Shown here piece after piece: positions 24,990 to 34,693 of a stretch of DNA of 64,000 nucleotides. Below the pieces are notes generated by a model. The model was given only the letters and a program-made list of their open reading frames with translations. It was not told the DNA's origin and did no database searches. This DNA is from JAGOUB01 sp964640945 (GTDB taxonomy: Bacteria; Patescibacteriota; Gracilibacteria; Peribacterales; Peribacteraceae): positions 131,466 through 195,465 of the forward strand of contig CAZXIV010000001.1 in the NCBI GenBank assembly GCA_964640945.1, in the 5' to 3' direction. Each line of letters opens with the position of its first letter. Within the stretch, counting starts at the first letter, position 1. The translations under genes were made by a program, and so were the position numbers.

Positions 24990-26336
24990 AGCGCCGAGCG
25001 TCTGGAGATACGCCATCGCCTCTTTCTTTGTCGTTACCTCTTTACGCGTCTGGGCCAAGAGGAGTTCGCGGCTGAGGCGTCCAATCTCCTCGCCGGGGCG
25101 AAGTCCCAGCAGCGCCATAATCTCGCTGCCGTCGAGGAGTGGTTTCTCGGGGCGGGGGTGGGCGTCGAGGAAGGTGTTGCGGTCCTGGATGATGCGCTCA
25201 TAGAGCTTGTAATCGGCCGGCGTGGTGCCGGCGATATCCAGGCGGAAGAGCTGGAGCAGCTCCGGGAACCAGGGGTGGAAGTACCAGTGGGCCTTGCGCT
25301 CTTCGGAAAGCTCAAGAAAGGCCATGTGCATGTGGTGACGGATGAGCCAGGTAATTTTCTCGCGACGGCGGACCGGACACTGCAGGCGGCCCAGGATCGT
25401 ATCCGCCAGATCGGCCGAGGCCGAGGCGTGGCCGTCGAAGCGGATGCGCTCTTGCAGTGAAAATGTCTCGGCCTTGCCGATGTCGTGCAGCAGGGCGGCC
25501 AAGCGGACATCGACGCCATCCTCGGGTGTAAAGGACGCGGCGCACTGGAGGAGGTGCTCGAGGACGTCGCCTTCGCGGTGATAATCGCGCGGCTGCGGGA
25601 TGCCTCGGCAGGCGACGATCTCTGGCAAGAGCTCCGGCAGCACGCCGATATCGGCCCAGTCACGCAGCGCGATCTCTGGATGCGGACACTTCAGGAGCTT
25701 TTCGAGTTCTTGGAAGATGCGCGTCGGCGAGAGGCCGGCGAGTGTGGCCAGATTATTCTGGAGGGCGGCGAAGGTAGTCGGCTCGTATTGACCCGCGATG
25801 GTTGCGCGCAAGCGGATGGCACGGAGTAAACGCAGGGCATCGTGGCGGATGCGCACCGCCGGTTCGCCGATGAAGCGCACGAGGCGTTCGTGCAAATCTT
25901 TCTCACCGCCGTACGGATCGGAGAGCTCGCGCGAGATCGGCTGCCAGTACAGGCAGTTGACGGTGAAGTCGCGGCGGGCGGCGTCTTCGTCGTGCGTGCC
26001 GAACAACACCGTGTCCGGGCGACGACCGTTCGAGGCGTCGCCTTCCGTGCGGAATGTGGTCAGCTCGAAGAGATGTCCGCCCGCGCGCAGGCGGCTGGTG
26101 CCGAGCGAAGCGTCGGAGATGTCGGCCTCGGGAAAGAGGGCGAGGATCTGCTGGGGAGTAGCGGAGACGGCGACGTCGATATCGTGCGGCACCATTCCGA
26201 GCAGCATGTCGCGCACCGCACCGCCTACCCACCAGGCCTCGAAACCACCATCCAGGAGGGCTTCGGCGATCTTGTAGGCGCGCTCGCCTTGGGGAGAGGC
26301 AAGGGTACGGTCGATGATATCCCTCGAAAGCGGCAT
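24981..26336 (-). CDS. cca: CCA tRNA nucleotidyltransferase with HD domain
   Basis: 451 residues. Class II nucleotidyltransferase motifs: WVGGAVRDMLLG (about 35-46), PHDIDVAVS (metal-binding DxD, about 50), RRDFTVN (about 120). An HD domain (LAALLHDIGKAETF, about 280-293) follows. It adds or repairs the tRNA 3' CCA. All tRNA genes seen here encode CCA, so repair is the likely main role. A TAGACT hexamer ends 6 nt before the ATG, suggesting a leaderless mRNA; it overlaps the -10 of the divergent gene. Confidence 0.92.
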   Translation of the reverse strand: MPLSRDIIDRTLASPQGERAYKIAEALLDGGFEAWWVGGAVRDMLLGMVPHDIDVAVSATPQQILALFPEADISDASLGTSRLRAGGHLFELTTFRTEGDASNGRRPDTVLFGTHDEDAARRDFTVNCLYWQPISRELSDPYGGEKDLHERLVRFIGEPAVRIRHDALRLLRAIRLRATIAGQYEPTTFAALQNNLATLAGLSPTRIFQELEKLLKCPHPEIALRDWADIGVLPELLPEIVACRGIPQPRDYHREGDVLEHLLQCAASFTPEDGVDVRLAALLHDIGKAETFSLQERIRFDGHASASADLADTILGRLQCPVRRREKITWLIRHHMHMAFLELSEERKAHWYFHPWFPELLQLFRLDIAGTTPADYKLYERIIQDRNTFLDAHPRPEKPLLDGSEIMALLGLRPGEEIGRLSRELLLAQTRKEVTTKKEAMAYLQTLGASA

Positions 26337-26342
26337 GCCGAC

Positions 26343-26352
26343 AGTCTATCAT
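26343..26352. promoter_or_regulatory. Overlapping divergent -10 elements of cca and the endonuclease IV-like gene
   Basis: Plus strand TATCAT (26347-26352) ends 6 nt before the ATG at 26359; minus strand TAGACT (26348-26343) ends 6 nt before the ATG at 26336. The start codons are separated by only 22 bp. Confidence 0.5.
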
Positions 26353-26358
26353 GGCGGC

Positions 26359-27192
26359 ATGGTTCCGCTCCGCATCGCCGTCGCCGGCACACCACTCACC
26401 ACACCCGGCGCTGGTGGCACCGTGAAAGGCATTGCCTACGCGGCCTCGCTCGACATCAAGGCGATGGAAATCGAGTGGGTGCAGTCCGTGCCGCGCGAAC
26501 CGCGGCGGATGGCCGAGATCCGCGCCGCCGCCGAAGTGAACGACGTTTCGCTCACGGTGCACGCGCCGTATTACGTGAACCTCAATTCGCCGGAACCCGA
26601 AAAGCTCACGGCCAGCATCCGTCGTGTGACGGACGCCCTCACCATGGCCCAGCTCTGCGGCGCCTGGTCAGTCTGTGTGCACGCTGCCTTCTATCTTAAG
26701 GCCCCACCCGAGCAGGCGCTCGATCGCGTGCGGAAAGCGGTGGACATCATCCTGAAGCGCAAGCCACAGCAATTTCCCGACGTAAACTTGGCCCTCGAAA
26801 CGATGGGCAAGCACAGCCAGTTCGGCACCGTCGAAGAAGTGCTGACGATCAGCCGGGAGTTCGACCAGTTTCCCTGCCTCGATCCGGCCCACCTGCACGC
26901 GCGTGCCAACGGCGGCGTGAATACAACGGCGGAGTGGGAGGCGCTCTTCGACCGCTACGCCAAGGTGCTCGGTAAAAAATCACTGCAGCGCATGCACATG
27001 CATTATTCGGGCATCGCCTACACGGCTGCCGGCGAGCGGCACCACCTGCCCTTCGAAGAGAGCGACGCCCGTTGGAAAGATTTTTTGACAGTGCTCAAGC
27101 AGCGAGGGATCGGCGGCCAGCTTGTCTGCGAGTCGCCGGCAATGGAGCAGGATGCGCTTTTGCTTCAGAAGTACTACCAGAAGCTCAAATAA
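26359..27192 (+). CDS. Endonuclease IV-like (AP endonuclease family 2) TIM-barrel protein
   Basis: 277 residues from the ATG at 26359. The start RIAVAGTPLTTPGAGG and the metal-ligand pattern of this family are visible: SLTVHAPYYVNLNS, VCVHAAFYLK, LALETMG, CLDPAHLHARANG, RMHMHYSG, and a late LVCESP. These match the zinc ligands of endonuclease IV (His, His, Glu, Asp, His, Glu). Likely cuts at abasic sites in DNA repair; a sugar isomerase-like role is less likely. Confidence 0.82.
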   Translation: MVPLRIAVAGTPLTTPGAGGTVKGIAYAASLDIKAMEIEWVQSVPREPRRMAEIRAAAEVNDVSLTVHAPYYVNLNSPEPEKLTASIRRVTDALTMAQLCGAWSVCVHAAFYLKAPPEQALDRVRKAVDIILKRKPQQFPDVNLALETMGKHSQFGTVEEVLTISREFDQFPCLDPAHLHARANGGVNTTAEWEALFDRYAKVLGKKSLQRMHMHYSGIAYTAAGERHHLPFEESDARWKDFLTVLKQRGIGGQLVCESPAMEQDALLLQKYYQKLK

Positions 27193-27317
27193 AACCGCTT
27201 TCCGACCTCGTGAACACCGTCAAAAGGCCCAGGAGGTGATCGGTTCGCTGCTTTCACTACTCCTCAGGGCCGGGTTGATCTATTGTACGCATGTTTTCAT
27301 TTTCTTTTCCCACGCAT

Positions 27318-28325
<1,008 letters not shown>

Positions 28326-28337
28326 ATCTTTTTGCAT

Positions 28338-28366
28338 AAAAAAGCCCGGTACCTTGGTACCGGGCT
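28338..28366 (-). terminator. Terminator between gap and the LACC1-like gene
   Basis: Perfect AGCCCGGTACC/GGTACCGGGCT stem with a TT loop. A T-run follows only on the minus strand, so it mainly serves the minus-strand gene, though the stem may also slow transcription from gap. Confidence 0.8.
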
Positions 28367-28373
28367 AAGAGCC

Positions 28374-29216
28374 TTATTCGATGTCTAAGGCCCACTGGGG
28401 ATTTTGTCCGCCCGTCAGTGGACGGTCATCGAAGCACCAGACAAGGGCAAGATTTCGCCCATCTGGGCCTCCTTTAGCTTTCGTTCGAGTGTGGGACCAG
28501 TATGTGTATCTGCCTTGCTCCGTGGCACAGCAGGTGCAGGTCGTAGTCACAATCATATTTTTTTTCTGAACCCCACATCCTTGCAGAATCCGTTTGGCGA
28601 TAAGAAAGAGGTCCACCGAACAGCGTCGATCTTGCCAAGTATGATCCGCCTTGGTTCGACTAAGCGCCTCACTCAAAATAGTCGGGTGACGGATAAGACT
28701 AGGGTCTTTACCCTCGGGATAATCAAAGGCATAACAGCAATCGCCTACCCCACCAAAGATGTCTACGCAGGTCCGCGCGGGATCGAAACTTTTCATGGCT
28801 TCTTCAAGGATGCCTAATGCGTTCTTATCTTCACGCATAAGGCAGCGGTAGCCGCCATGGAGGACGGCCATCTTCTTATAATCGTAGATTACCACAATTG
28901 GACAATCAGCATTGCAGATCCCCACCGCAATCTCAGGATTGAAGGGGATAAGCATGCCGTCAGCGGGCTCCTTTGTTCGGAGAATCTCCGGCAAGTTTCC
29001 TTCTGAAGGGCGGTAGACTTCCATCTCAGCGTCCTTAGGCAAGGCAATCCGGGTGGTGAAGGCGACTCGCGGCACGATTAGTCGCTTCGCCTGGCAGTAG
29101 AGACCGATGCTCTTATGCGTGGTAGCGTTAGTAACAGCCTCCAGCCACTCCTCTCGCGACGGTTGCGAAGGACTGAAATTCTCAGGCAGGCCATAAATCG
29201 TGTGTTGCATGATCAT
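28374..29216 (-). CDS. LACC1/YfiH-like (Cu-oxidase_4) protein
   Basis: 280 residues. The family pattern is visible: ICNADCPIVVIYD, AVLHGGYRC, FGGVGDCCYAFDYPEG, SVDLFLIAKRIL, then TTTCTCC and a late YWSHTRT. LACC1/YfiH proteins act on purine nucleosides (phosphorylase/deaminase activity) through a metal site built from His and Cys. The sequence is diverged and rich in cysteine, so the substrate is uncertain. Single gene with its own terminator. Confidence 0.7.
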   Translation of the reverse strand: MIMQHTIYGLPENFSPSQPSREEWLEAVTNATTHKSIGLYCQAKRLIVPRVAFTTRIALPKDAEMEVYRPSEGNLPEILRTKEPADGMLIPFNPEIAVGICNADCPIVVIYDYKKMAVLHGGYRCLMREDKNALGILEEAMKSFDPARTCVDIFGGVGDCCYAFDYPEGKDPSLIRHPTILSEALSRTKADHTWQDRRCSVDLFLIAKRILQGCGVQKKNMIVTTTCTCCATEQGRYTYWSHTRTKAKGGPDGRNLALVWCFDDRPLTGGQNPQWALDIE

Positions 29217-29293
29217 CTGTCTATTCCTATGGTTTGAAATTGGTCATGGGAAATGTACATTATACAATAATATTTTCAATATGTCTTATCACC

Positions 29294-29315
29294 AAAAAGC
29301 CCGCTGAGCGGGCTT
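29294..29315 (-). terminator. Terminator of dnaK
   Basis: AAGCCCGC-TGA-GCGGGCTT with a T-run on the minus strand. Confidence 0.85.
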
Positions 29316-29329
29316 CCCGGTTTATGGCT

Positions 29330-31219
29330 TTATTTGGCCTCTTTCTTGTCATCCACCACCTCGGCGTCCACGACGCCGTCGTCCTTCTTGGCGCCCCCGG
29401 CGGCCTGCTCCTTCTGGGCCTGCTCGTAGATGAGTTTGCCGATTTCCTGAGCGGAGAGGGCGACCTCCTCGGTCTTCTTCTTGATGTCGTCCTTGGACGC
29501 GTCCTCCTTGCCGAGGAGATCCTTCAGCTCGCCGATACCGGTGTTCACCTTCTTCTTCACCTCATCGGAGATCTTCGCATCATGCTCGCGCATCTGCTTC
29601 TCCAAGTTGAAGATCAAGCCGTCAGCTTCGTTGCGGGCGTCGATGAGCTCCTTCTTTTTCTTATCCTCTTCAGCGTTGAGCTCGGCGTCTTTACGCATCT
29701 TCTCCACCTCGTCCTTACTGAGGCCGGTCGAGCCGCGGATGGTGATTTGCTGTTCCTTGCCCGTGCCCTTGTCCTTGGCGCGCACGGAGAGGATGCCGCT
29801 GGCGTCCAGGTCGAATGTCACTTCGATCTGCGGCAGGCCGCGCGGTGCGGGCACGATGCCGTCGAGGATAAAACGACCGAGAGATTTATTATCCTTGGCG
29901 AACTCGCGCTCACCCTGCACAACGTGGATCTCCACCGAGGGCTGGTTGTCGGCCGCCGTCGAGAAGACCTGACTCTTGCTCGTCGGGATTTTGGAGTTGC
30001 GCTCAATGAGTTTGGTCGCCACACCGCCGAGCGTCTCGAGACCCATGGAGAGCGGGGTGACGTCGACGAGCACGATGTCCTTATCAATGTCGCCACCAAG
30101 CACACCGGCCTGGATGGCGGCGCCGATGGCCACCACCTCATCGGGATTCACGCCCTTGTGTGGCTCCTTGCCGAAGAGCTCCTTCACTTTGGCGACCACC
30201 GCCGGCATCCGTGTCATACCGCCGACGAGAACCACCTCGCCAATCTCCGACTTGGAGATTTTGGCGTCCTTTAGCGCCGCTTCACAGGGGCCGACAGTTT
30301 TCTGAATCAGCACTTCCACCAAGTTCTCAAGCTTGGCGCGCGATAGTTTGGTGACGAGGTGCTTGGGGCCCGTGGCATCGGCGGTGATGAACGGCAGGTT
30401 GATCTCCGTCTCCGTGGAGGAGGAGAGCTCGATCTTCGCTTTCTCGGCCGCTTCGCGCAGACGCTGGATGGCGATCTTGTCTTTGGACAGGTCGACGCCC
30501 TGGTCTTTGAGGAATTCCTCCAGGAGCCAGAGGACGATGGTGTGGTCGAAGTCATCCCCCCCCAGGTGCGTGTCACCATTGGTGGCCACCACCTCAAAGA
30601 CGCCGTCGCCGAGTTCGAGCACCGACACGTCGAACGTGCCGCCACCGAGATCGTAGACGATGATCTTTTTACTCTCGGTCTTTTCCAGGCCGTAGGCCAG
30701 GGCGGCTGCGGTCGGCTCGTTGATGATGCGCACCACTTCCAGGCCGGCGATCTGGCCGGCTTCCTTGGTGGCCTGGCGCTGGCTGTCATCAAAGTACGCC
30801 GGCACCGTGATAACGGCTTTGGAAACCGTTTGGCCAAGGAATGCTTCGGCGTCCTTTTTCAATTTCTGGAGAACCTTGGCACTTACTTCCTGGGGGAGCA
30901 TCTCCTTGCCTCCCACGACGATCACGGCCCGCTCTTCTTTGCCTGCCTTCACTTCGTAGGGCATGTGGCTGGCTTCAGCCTTCACTTCCGAAAAGCGGTG
31001 GCCGATAAAGCGCTTCGCCGAAAAAATCGTGTTTTTTGGATTGGTGACGGCCTGCCGCTTAGCCGAGACGCCGACCAGAACTTCCGCATCCTTGAAGCCG
31101 ACAATGGACGGCGTAGTGCGGTTGCCTTCGGAGTTCGGGATGACAGTGGGCTCACCGCCTTCGATGACGGCGACGCAGGAGTTGGTGGTACCGAGGTCGA
31201 TACCGATAATCTTGGACAT
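29330..31219 (-). CDS. dnaK: Chaperone DnaK (Hsp70)
   Basis: 629 residues from the ATG at 31219 (MSKIIGIDLGTTNSCVAV). The ATPase domain carries IGIDLGTTNS, VITVPAYF, IVYDLGGGTFDVSVL and VGGMTRMP; the substrate domain carries PSVEIHVVQGERE and IEVTFDLDASGILSV. The C-terminal tail ends DAEVVDDKKEAK. grpE and dnaJ are not adjacent. The promoter overlaps a CIRCE-like repeat, so HrcA-type heat-shock control is likely. Confidence 0.97.
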   Translation of the reverse strand: MSKIIGIDLGTTNSCVAVIEGGEPTVIPNSEGNRTTPSIVGFKDAEVLVGVSAKRQAVTNPKNTIFSAKRFIGHRFSEVKAEASHMPYEVKAGKEERAVIVVGGKEMLPQEVSAKVLQKLKKDAEAFLGQTVSKAVITVPAYFDDSQRQATKEAGQIAGLEVVRIINEPTAAALAYGLEKTESKKIIVYDLGGGTFDVSVLELGDGVFEVVATNGDTHLGGDDFDHTIVLWLLEEFLKDQGVDLSKDKIAIQRLREAAEKAKIELSSSTETEINLPFITADATGPKHLVTKLSRAKLENLVEVLIQKTVGPCEAALKDAKISKSEIGEVVLVGGMTRMPAVVAKVKELFGKEPHKGVNPDEVVAIGAAIQAGVLGGDIDKDIVLVDVTPLSMGLETLGGVATKLIERNSKIPTSKSQVFSTAADNQPSVEIHVVQGEREFAKDNKSLGRFILDGIVPAPRGLPQIEVTFDLDASGILSVRAKDKGTGKEQQITIRGSTGLSKDEVEKMRKDAELNAEEDKKKKELIDARNEADGLIFNLEKQMREHDAKISDEVKKKVNTGIGELKDLLGKEDASKDDIKKKTEEVALSAQEIGKLIYEQAQKEQAAGGAKKDDGVVDAEVVDDKKEAK

Positions 31220-31239
31220 AGTGAGAGGTGATAAGAGAG

Positions 31240-31266
31240 TTATCACTCAAGAGTTTAGAGTGATAA
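31240..31266 (-). promoter_or_regulatory. CIRCE-like operator of dnaK
   Basis: TTATCACTC, 9-nt spacer, GAGTGATAA: a perfect 9-bp inverted repeat. The CIRCE consensus is TTAGCACTC-N9-GAGTGCTAA. Both arms carry the matching substitution, so symmetry is kept. It covers the -10 of dnaK. Confidence 0.85.
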
Positions 31267-31280
31267 GAAAGACGGGTCAA
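31252..31280 (-). promoter_or_regulatory. dnaK promoter
   Basis: Minus strand TTGACC (31280-31275), 17-bp spacer, TAAACT (31257-31252). The -10 lies in the spacer of the CIRCE-like repeat. Confidence 0.75.
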
Positions 31281-31342
31281 GAGGTACGGCCGGCCCCAAT
31301 CGTGAGGCACAGATCTGCATAATCGGCAGAGCGCAGACTTGG

Positions 31343-32041
31343 CTACGCTTCCATTGGGCCAATATCCTCACTTGGACGGCGCGGCAGGCTGCCCATGGTG
31401 GGGGCGCCCTGGCGACCCAGCAGGAGGCGGCGTGACTCGAGAATAGCGGCGCCGACGAGCGCGCTGCTCGTGAGGAAATAATCGTCGTCGCCTAATTTCG
31501 CCACCAATACTTTCGTTCGGGCGATGCCCGTTCGTCCCAATTCGTGCGCCATCGCCTCGACCAGCTCTTCGGCTGAGAGACCATCCTGGCGGACATCGCG
31601 GTACACGAGGTCGATCAAGCCATGGACGACATCATGAGCGGTATTACTGCGCTCCGGAAGCTCTTGGTTCGGCTCGTAGTGGAAGTAATCGACGAGGGGC
31701 AGAGCCTCTTCGAGAATCATGCGCGACGTGCGTACGATCTCTTTTGGCAGAGGGGCACGACGGAGCAGGGGCATGCTTTGGACGAGGCTTTTAGCCAGAG
31801 GCACCAGCTCCCCCGAGGACAAGCGCTGGCGCGCGTGGCGATGAGCCAAGGCCGGCGAGTAGGCCCGCTCCCCTTTGACGCAGTCGCAGATAGCCGTACG
31901 CAGTAACACATGCGCTGCCTGGATGGTCAGCATCTTCCAACGCTCTGCCCGGCGAACATTCCTCGTCGCGGCCGAAATCAAATGAACGTCAAATTGGAGG
32001 CAGTCATCAAGGACCTGCCAAGGGGCATTATTCGGAGACAT
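31343..32041 (-). CDS. Hypothetical protein
   Basis: 232 residues, soluble, helical, Arg/Leu-rich; no family recognised. Notable stretches are LTIQAAHVLLRTAICDCVKGE and LSAEELVEAMAHELGRTGIARTK. It is transcribed away from obg, 55 bp from the obg start. GC content matches core genes, which argues for a resident gene. Confidence 0.6.
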   Translation of the reverse strand: MSPNNAPWQVLDDCLQFDVHLISAATRNVRRAERWKMLTIQAAHVLLRTAICDCVKGERAYSPALAHRHARQRLSSGELVPLAKSLVQSMPLLRRAPLPKEIVRTSRMILEEALPLVDYFHYEPNQELPERSNTAHDVVHGLIDLVYRDVRQDGLSAEELVEAMAHELGRTGIARTKVLVAKLGDDDYFLTSSALVGAAILESRRLLLGRQGAPTMGSLPRRPSEDIGPMEA

Positions 32042-32084
32042 ATATTTAGTGTGTCAATTTAGCTGCTTTTTCGCAAGAAATCGC

Positions 32085-32090
32085 TACAAT
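32085..32090 (+). promoter_or_regulatory. -10-like element 6 nt before obg
   Basis: TACAAT ends 6 nt before the obg ATG at 32097; no Shine-Dalgarno site is seen. A leaderless mRNA is likely. Confidence 0.5.
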
Positions 32091-32096
32091 CGGGCC

Positions 32097-33470
32097 ATGT
32101 TCCTCGATGAAGCCACCATCAGCGTGTCGGCTGGCAACGGCGGGCGCGGTTGCGTCGGCTGGCGCCGCGAGAAGTTCGAGCCCATGGGCGGTCCGGACGG
32201 CGGCGACGGTGGCCGTGGCGGCAACGTCTTCTTCGTAGCCGACCGCAACTGCGACACGCTCTCCGATTACGCCTCCCGTAAAGATTTCGAAGCCCCCCCC
32301 GGCGATTTTGGTTCCGGCCAAAATCGTCACGGCCGTGACGGCGAAGATCTGGAACTACGTGTGCCCCCGGGCACGATCGTGCGCATGATTGCCCATAACG
32401 GCGTCGCTCAGCATGAGCTCATCGGCGACTTGGAGCACGATGGCGACCGCGTCCTGGCTGCCAGCGGCGGTCGCGGCGGCTTCGGTAACGGCCATTTTAA
32501 AAGTTCTACCCGCCAAGCCCCCGATTTTGCCGAACTAGGCGAGCCCGGCGAGCAGGCGATGGTAAAGCTCGAGCTCCGACTGGTGGCCGACGTCGGCATC
32601 ATCGGTTACCCGAACGTCGGCAAGTCGACCCTCATCTCGGTGGTGAGCGGTGCCAGGCCCAAGATCGCCAACTATCCTTTTACCACGCTTGTCCCCAACC
32701 TCGGCGTCGTCACCGTCGACGACCGCGCCTTTGTCCTCTGCGATATTCCTGGTCTCATTGAGGGCGCCAGCGAAGGCAAGGGCCTTGGGCACGAGTTCCT
32801 CCGGCATGTAGAACGCTGTGGCATCCTGCTGCACCTCATCGACGTCAGCCGCGCCCTGCCACCCGAAGGCGGTGAGCCCGATCCCCTCCTCCTGGTGCAG
32901 GACTACCGGGTTATCCGTCGGGAGCTCGAGAAGAGCTCAGCCTCGCTCGCCGCCAAAAAAGAGCTCATCGTGCTCAATAAAATCGACCTCATCCCCCACC
33001 AGCTTGAGGGCATCCGCGCCGCCTTCAAGAAGGAAGGCATCGTGATTGATACCGAGATCTCCGCCGCCACCACGCTTGGCACACGCGAATTGATGGCCAA
33101 ACTGATGCCGATTGTCCTGGCCGAACGTCAGAAGCGCGAAATCGAGGCCGTGCCGGTGCCAGAGGAGCCGGGCGAGAAGCAGGTCGTGCTTCGTCCTCAC
33201 CTGGATGACCGACGAATGGGCGCCTACCGGGTAGAAGTCCGCGAGGGCGCGGTGTGTGTGACGGGTAAACGCATCGAGCAATTTGCGCAAATGACCGACT
33301 TCAACAGCCGCGGTGCCACCGACCGTTTCCGCGACGTCTTGCACCGCACCGGCCTACGCCGCGCCATTAAGCGCGTTCGTCCGACACCAAACTGCCAAGT
33401 GTTCATCGGGAATATCCCCGTCGAGCGCTACCTGGAGGAGGGACTTCTCATCTGGAACGAGCGCGAATAA
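32097..33470 (+). CDS. obg: GTPase Obg
   Basis: 457 residues from the ATG at 32097 (MFLDEATISVSAGNGGRGCVGWRR, the glycine-rich Obg fold). G-motifs: GYPNVGKST (about 176), DIPGLIEGASEGKGLG, NKIDLI. A C-terminal OCT domain follows (about 350-430, VREGAVCVTGKRIEQF). It acts in ribosome assembly and stress control. Confidence 0.96.
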   Translation: MFLDEATISVSAGNGGRGCVGWRREKFEPMGGPDGGDGGRGGNVFFVADRNCDTLSDYASRKDFEAPPGDFGSGQNRHGRDGEDLELRVPPGTIVRMIAHNGVAQHELIGDLEHDGDRVLAASGGRGGFGNGHFKSSTRQAPDFAELGEPGEQAMVKLELRLVADVGIIGYPNVGKSTLISVVSGARPKIANYPFTTLVPNLGVVTVDDRAFVLCDIPGLIEGASEGKGLGHEFLRHVERCGILLHLIDVSRALPPEGGEPDPLLLVQDYRVIRRELEKSSASLAAKKELIVLNKIDLIPHQLEGIRAAFKKEGIVIDTEISAATTLGTRELMAKLMPIVLAERQKREIEAVPVPEEPGEKQVVLRPHLDDRRMGAYRVEVREGAVCVTGKRIEQFAQMTDFNSRGATDRFRDVLHRTGLRRAIKRVRPTPNCQVFIGNIPVERYLEEGLLIWNERE

Positions 33471-33573
33471 GGCGCGAAGAATAGTGTCGGTAGGCTTTTG
33501 CGAACAAAGTATTGATCTTTAAATATATCTATGCAATTCTGTCAATTAGCCCCTTTCACCATCGGATACCCGT

Positions 33574-33618
33574 GAGGTAAGCGCCCTACCCATCGTTCGT
33601 GGATAGCGTGCTTGCCTC
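33574..33618 (+). promoter_or_regulatory. Leader hairpin before the gene at 33679
   Basis: GAGGTAAGC (33574-33582) pairs with GCTTGCCTC (33610-33618), nine pairs with one wobble. A second small stem CGCGGTT/AACCGCG lies near 33637-33653. A similar arrangement precedes the two related genes. Confidence 0.45.
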
Positions 33619-33678
33619 AGAACTTTCTGGGTAGCCGCGGTTCAACCGCGAACAGTATTTTCCACCTGGAGTACACCC

Positions 33679-34194
33679 GTGACCATGTCCCTCGTCTTTG
33701 ATGCGGCCGTTACCCTCGGCATTGGCAAACCGACCCGGTCGGCACTGCCGGCCCCAACGGACGATTACGTGACCGTCCGCGTCCCCAAAGGTACCACTCT
33801 CAGGGATGTCCGCACCTCCCGACTCGGCCTGGAGTATATGAAGCTCCAGGACTGGTTCGTCCACCGGACCTGGTATGAAACTCCTCTCGCGGACGGCCTG
33901 TGGCTCTTTCGGATTATGGCAGACTCAGGCGGTAAGTCGACCAGCGAGCAGCGCAGTTTGATGCGCGCAGGCGAATCGTTCGCACCCCCCGCTCTCGCCG
34001 CCGCCGCCCTGCTTTGCCTAAAATCAAAAGGCATCGACGCGATCAATAACAACTTTTTGACCGTGGACTCGCCCCCGTATGTGGGGCCGGGTTACGTCTT
34101 GCAGTTGGGTTGGCCCCTGCGCCTCGAGCTGCTGACGCACGTGGACCGTTCCGAGAGTTTCTCGGTGGCAGCGGCCGCCCGCCGACTGCGGTAA
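33679..34194 (+). CDS. Unrecognised protein, member 2 of a three-copy family
   Basis: 171 residues from a GTG with GGAG 7 nt upstream; an ATG at 33685 is an alternative. Related to the products of 19206-19742 and 43662-44318 through VTVRVPxGTTLRDV, a WY motif, EQRSLMRAGE, APPALAAAALLCL and an RLELLT block near the end, but it has lost the C-EPLPD motif and the tryptophan-rich C-terminus. Single gene with a leader hairpin and a strong terminator. Function unknown. Confidence 0.65.
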   Translation: MTMSLVFDAAVTLGIGKPTRSALPAPTDDYVTVRVPKGTTLRDVRTSRLGLEYMKLQDWFVHRTWYETPLADGLWLFRIMADSGGKSTSEQRSLMRAGESFAPPALAAAALLCLKSKGIDAINNNFLTVDSPPYVGPGYVLQLGWPLRLELLTHVDRSESFSVAAAARRLR

Positions 34195-34219
34195 ACCCTA
34201 TCCATCCCTTCCCCTTTCG

Positions 34220-34250
34220 CCCTGCCACTCCGTGGCAGGGCTTCTTTTTG
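34220..34250 (+). terminator. Terminator of the gene at 33679-34194
   Basis: CCCTGCCAC-TCC-GTGGCAGGG followed by CTTCTTTTT. Confidence 0.85.
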
Positions 34251-34359
34251 TCCTCCGAAACACCTGAACTCAGGCCTGTCGTGCTAGCCACATGCTCTCG
34301 CTTGATCACTGCCGAGAGAAACTCGGCCGAACATGACCGACAGGGAGTGCACTTCGCGC

Positions 34360-34409
34360 CGCCTTTTTACCGCTTTGCTCCGCAAAGCAGGCAGCTGAGC
34401 TACCGGGCC
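34360..34409 (-). ncRNA. Partial tRNA-Phe copy joined to a hairpin (tRNA-like repeat)
   Basis: The first 18 bases of tRNA-Phe (acceptor and half D-arm) recur from 34409 downward, 20 nt past the real tRNA 3' end. They are followed by a strong stem GCTTTGC/GCAAAGC (34372-34388) and GGTAAAAAGGCGGC. No anticodon or T-arm follows. The layout resembles the two partial tRNA-Ala copies at 34597 and 34694. Expression is unknown. Confidence 0.4.
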
Positions 34410-34429
34410 GTGCGAGCCGTGCATGAGAA

Positions 34430-34505
34430 TGGTGGCCCAGATCGGGATCGAACCGATGACACCTCCCTCTTCAGGGGAGTGCTCTACCAGCTGAGCTACC
34501 GGGCC
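34430..34505 (-). tRNA. tRNA-Phe (GAA anticodon)
   Basis: Minus strand acceptor GGCCCGG/CTGGGCC, discriminator A, encoded CCA. Anticodon loop CTGAAGA (GAA). T-loop TTCGATC. D-arm GCTC/GAGC. Confidence 0.95.
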
Positions 34506-34596
34506 ATTCTTCAATGGGCTGGCAGACTATAGCAATACAGGCAATCAAGGTGAAGGGTGGATTTTGTCGATTTGAACAGTAGAATGGCCGCACTTT

Positions 34597-34693
34597 GGGG
34601 CTATTGCTTAGTTGGCCGCCGAACCCTTGGGCGAGGCGCATCATCATAAAAGCCGCTGCAACGCCCTGATTCGATCCTTCTTTCCAACCACGT
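34597..34693 (+). ncRNA. tRNA-Ala-like partial unit A
   Basis: Begins GGGGCTATTGCTTAGTTGG, a diverged copy of the tRNA-Ala 5' end. A hairpin follows: CGCC/GGCG lower stem, symmetric GA/GA internal loop and a short upper stem (34617-34638). Then comes ATCATAAAAGCC. Unit B at 34694 has the same plan with compensatory base changes, which points to a selected RNA structure. A TAGAAT hexamer at 34,580 could be its -10. Confidence 0.4.

Noticed and set aside
29234..31231. Long plus-strand frames antisense to dnaK (29234-30274, 30359-31231)
   Set aside because: They are antisense shadows of dnaK in GC-rich DNA, with no known motifs; dnaK is unmistakable on the other strand.
34110..34532. 140-residue frame running across tRNA-Phe
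   Set aside because: It crosses a terminator and the tRNA antisense; the peptide RDRTDDTSLFRG is a typical tRNA artefact.
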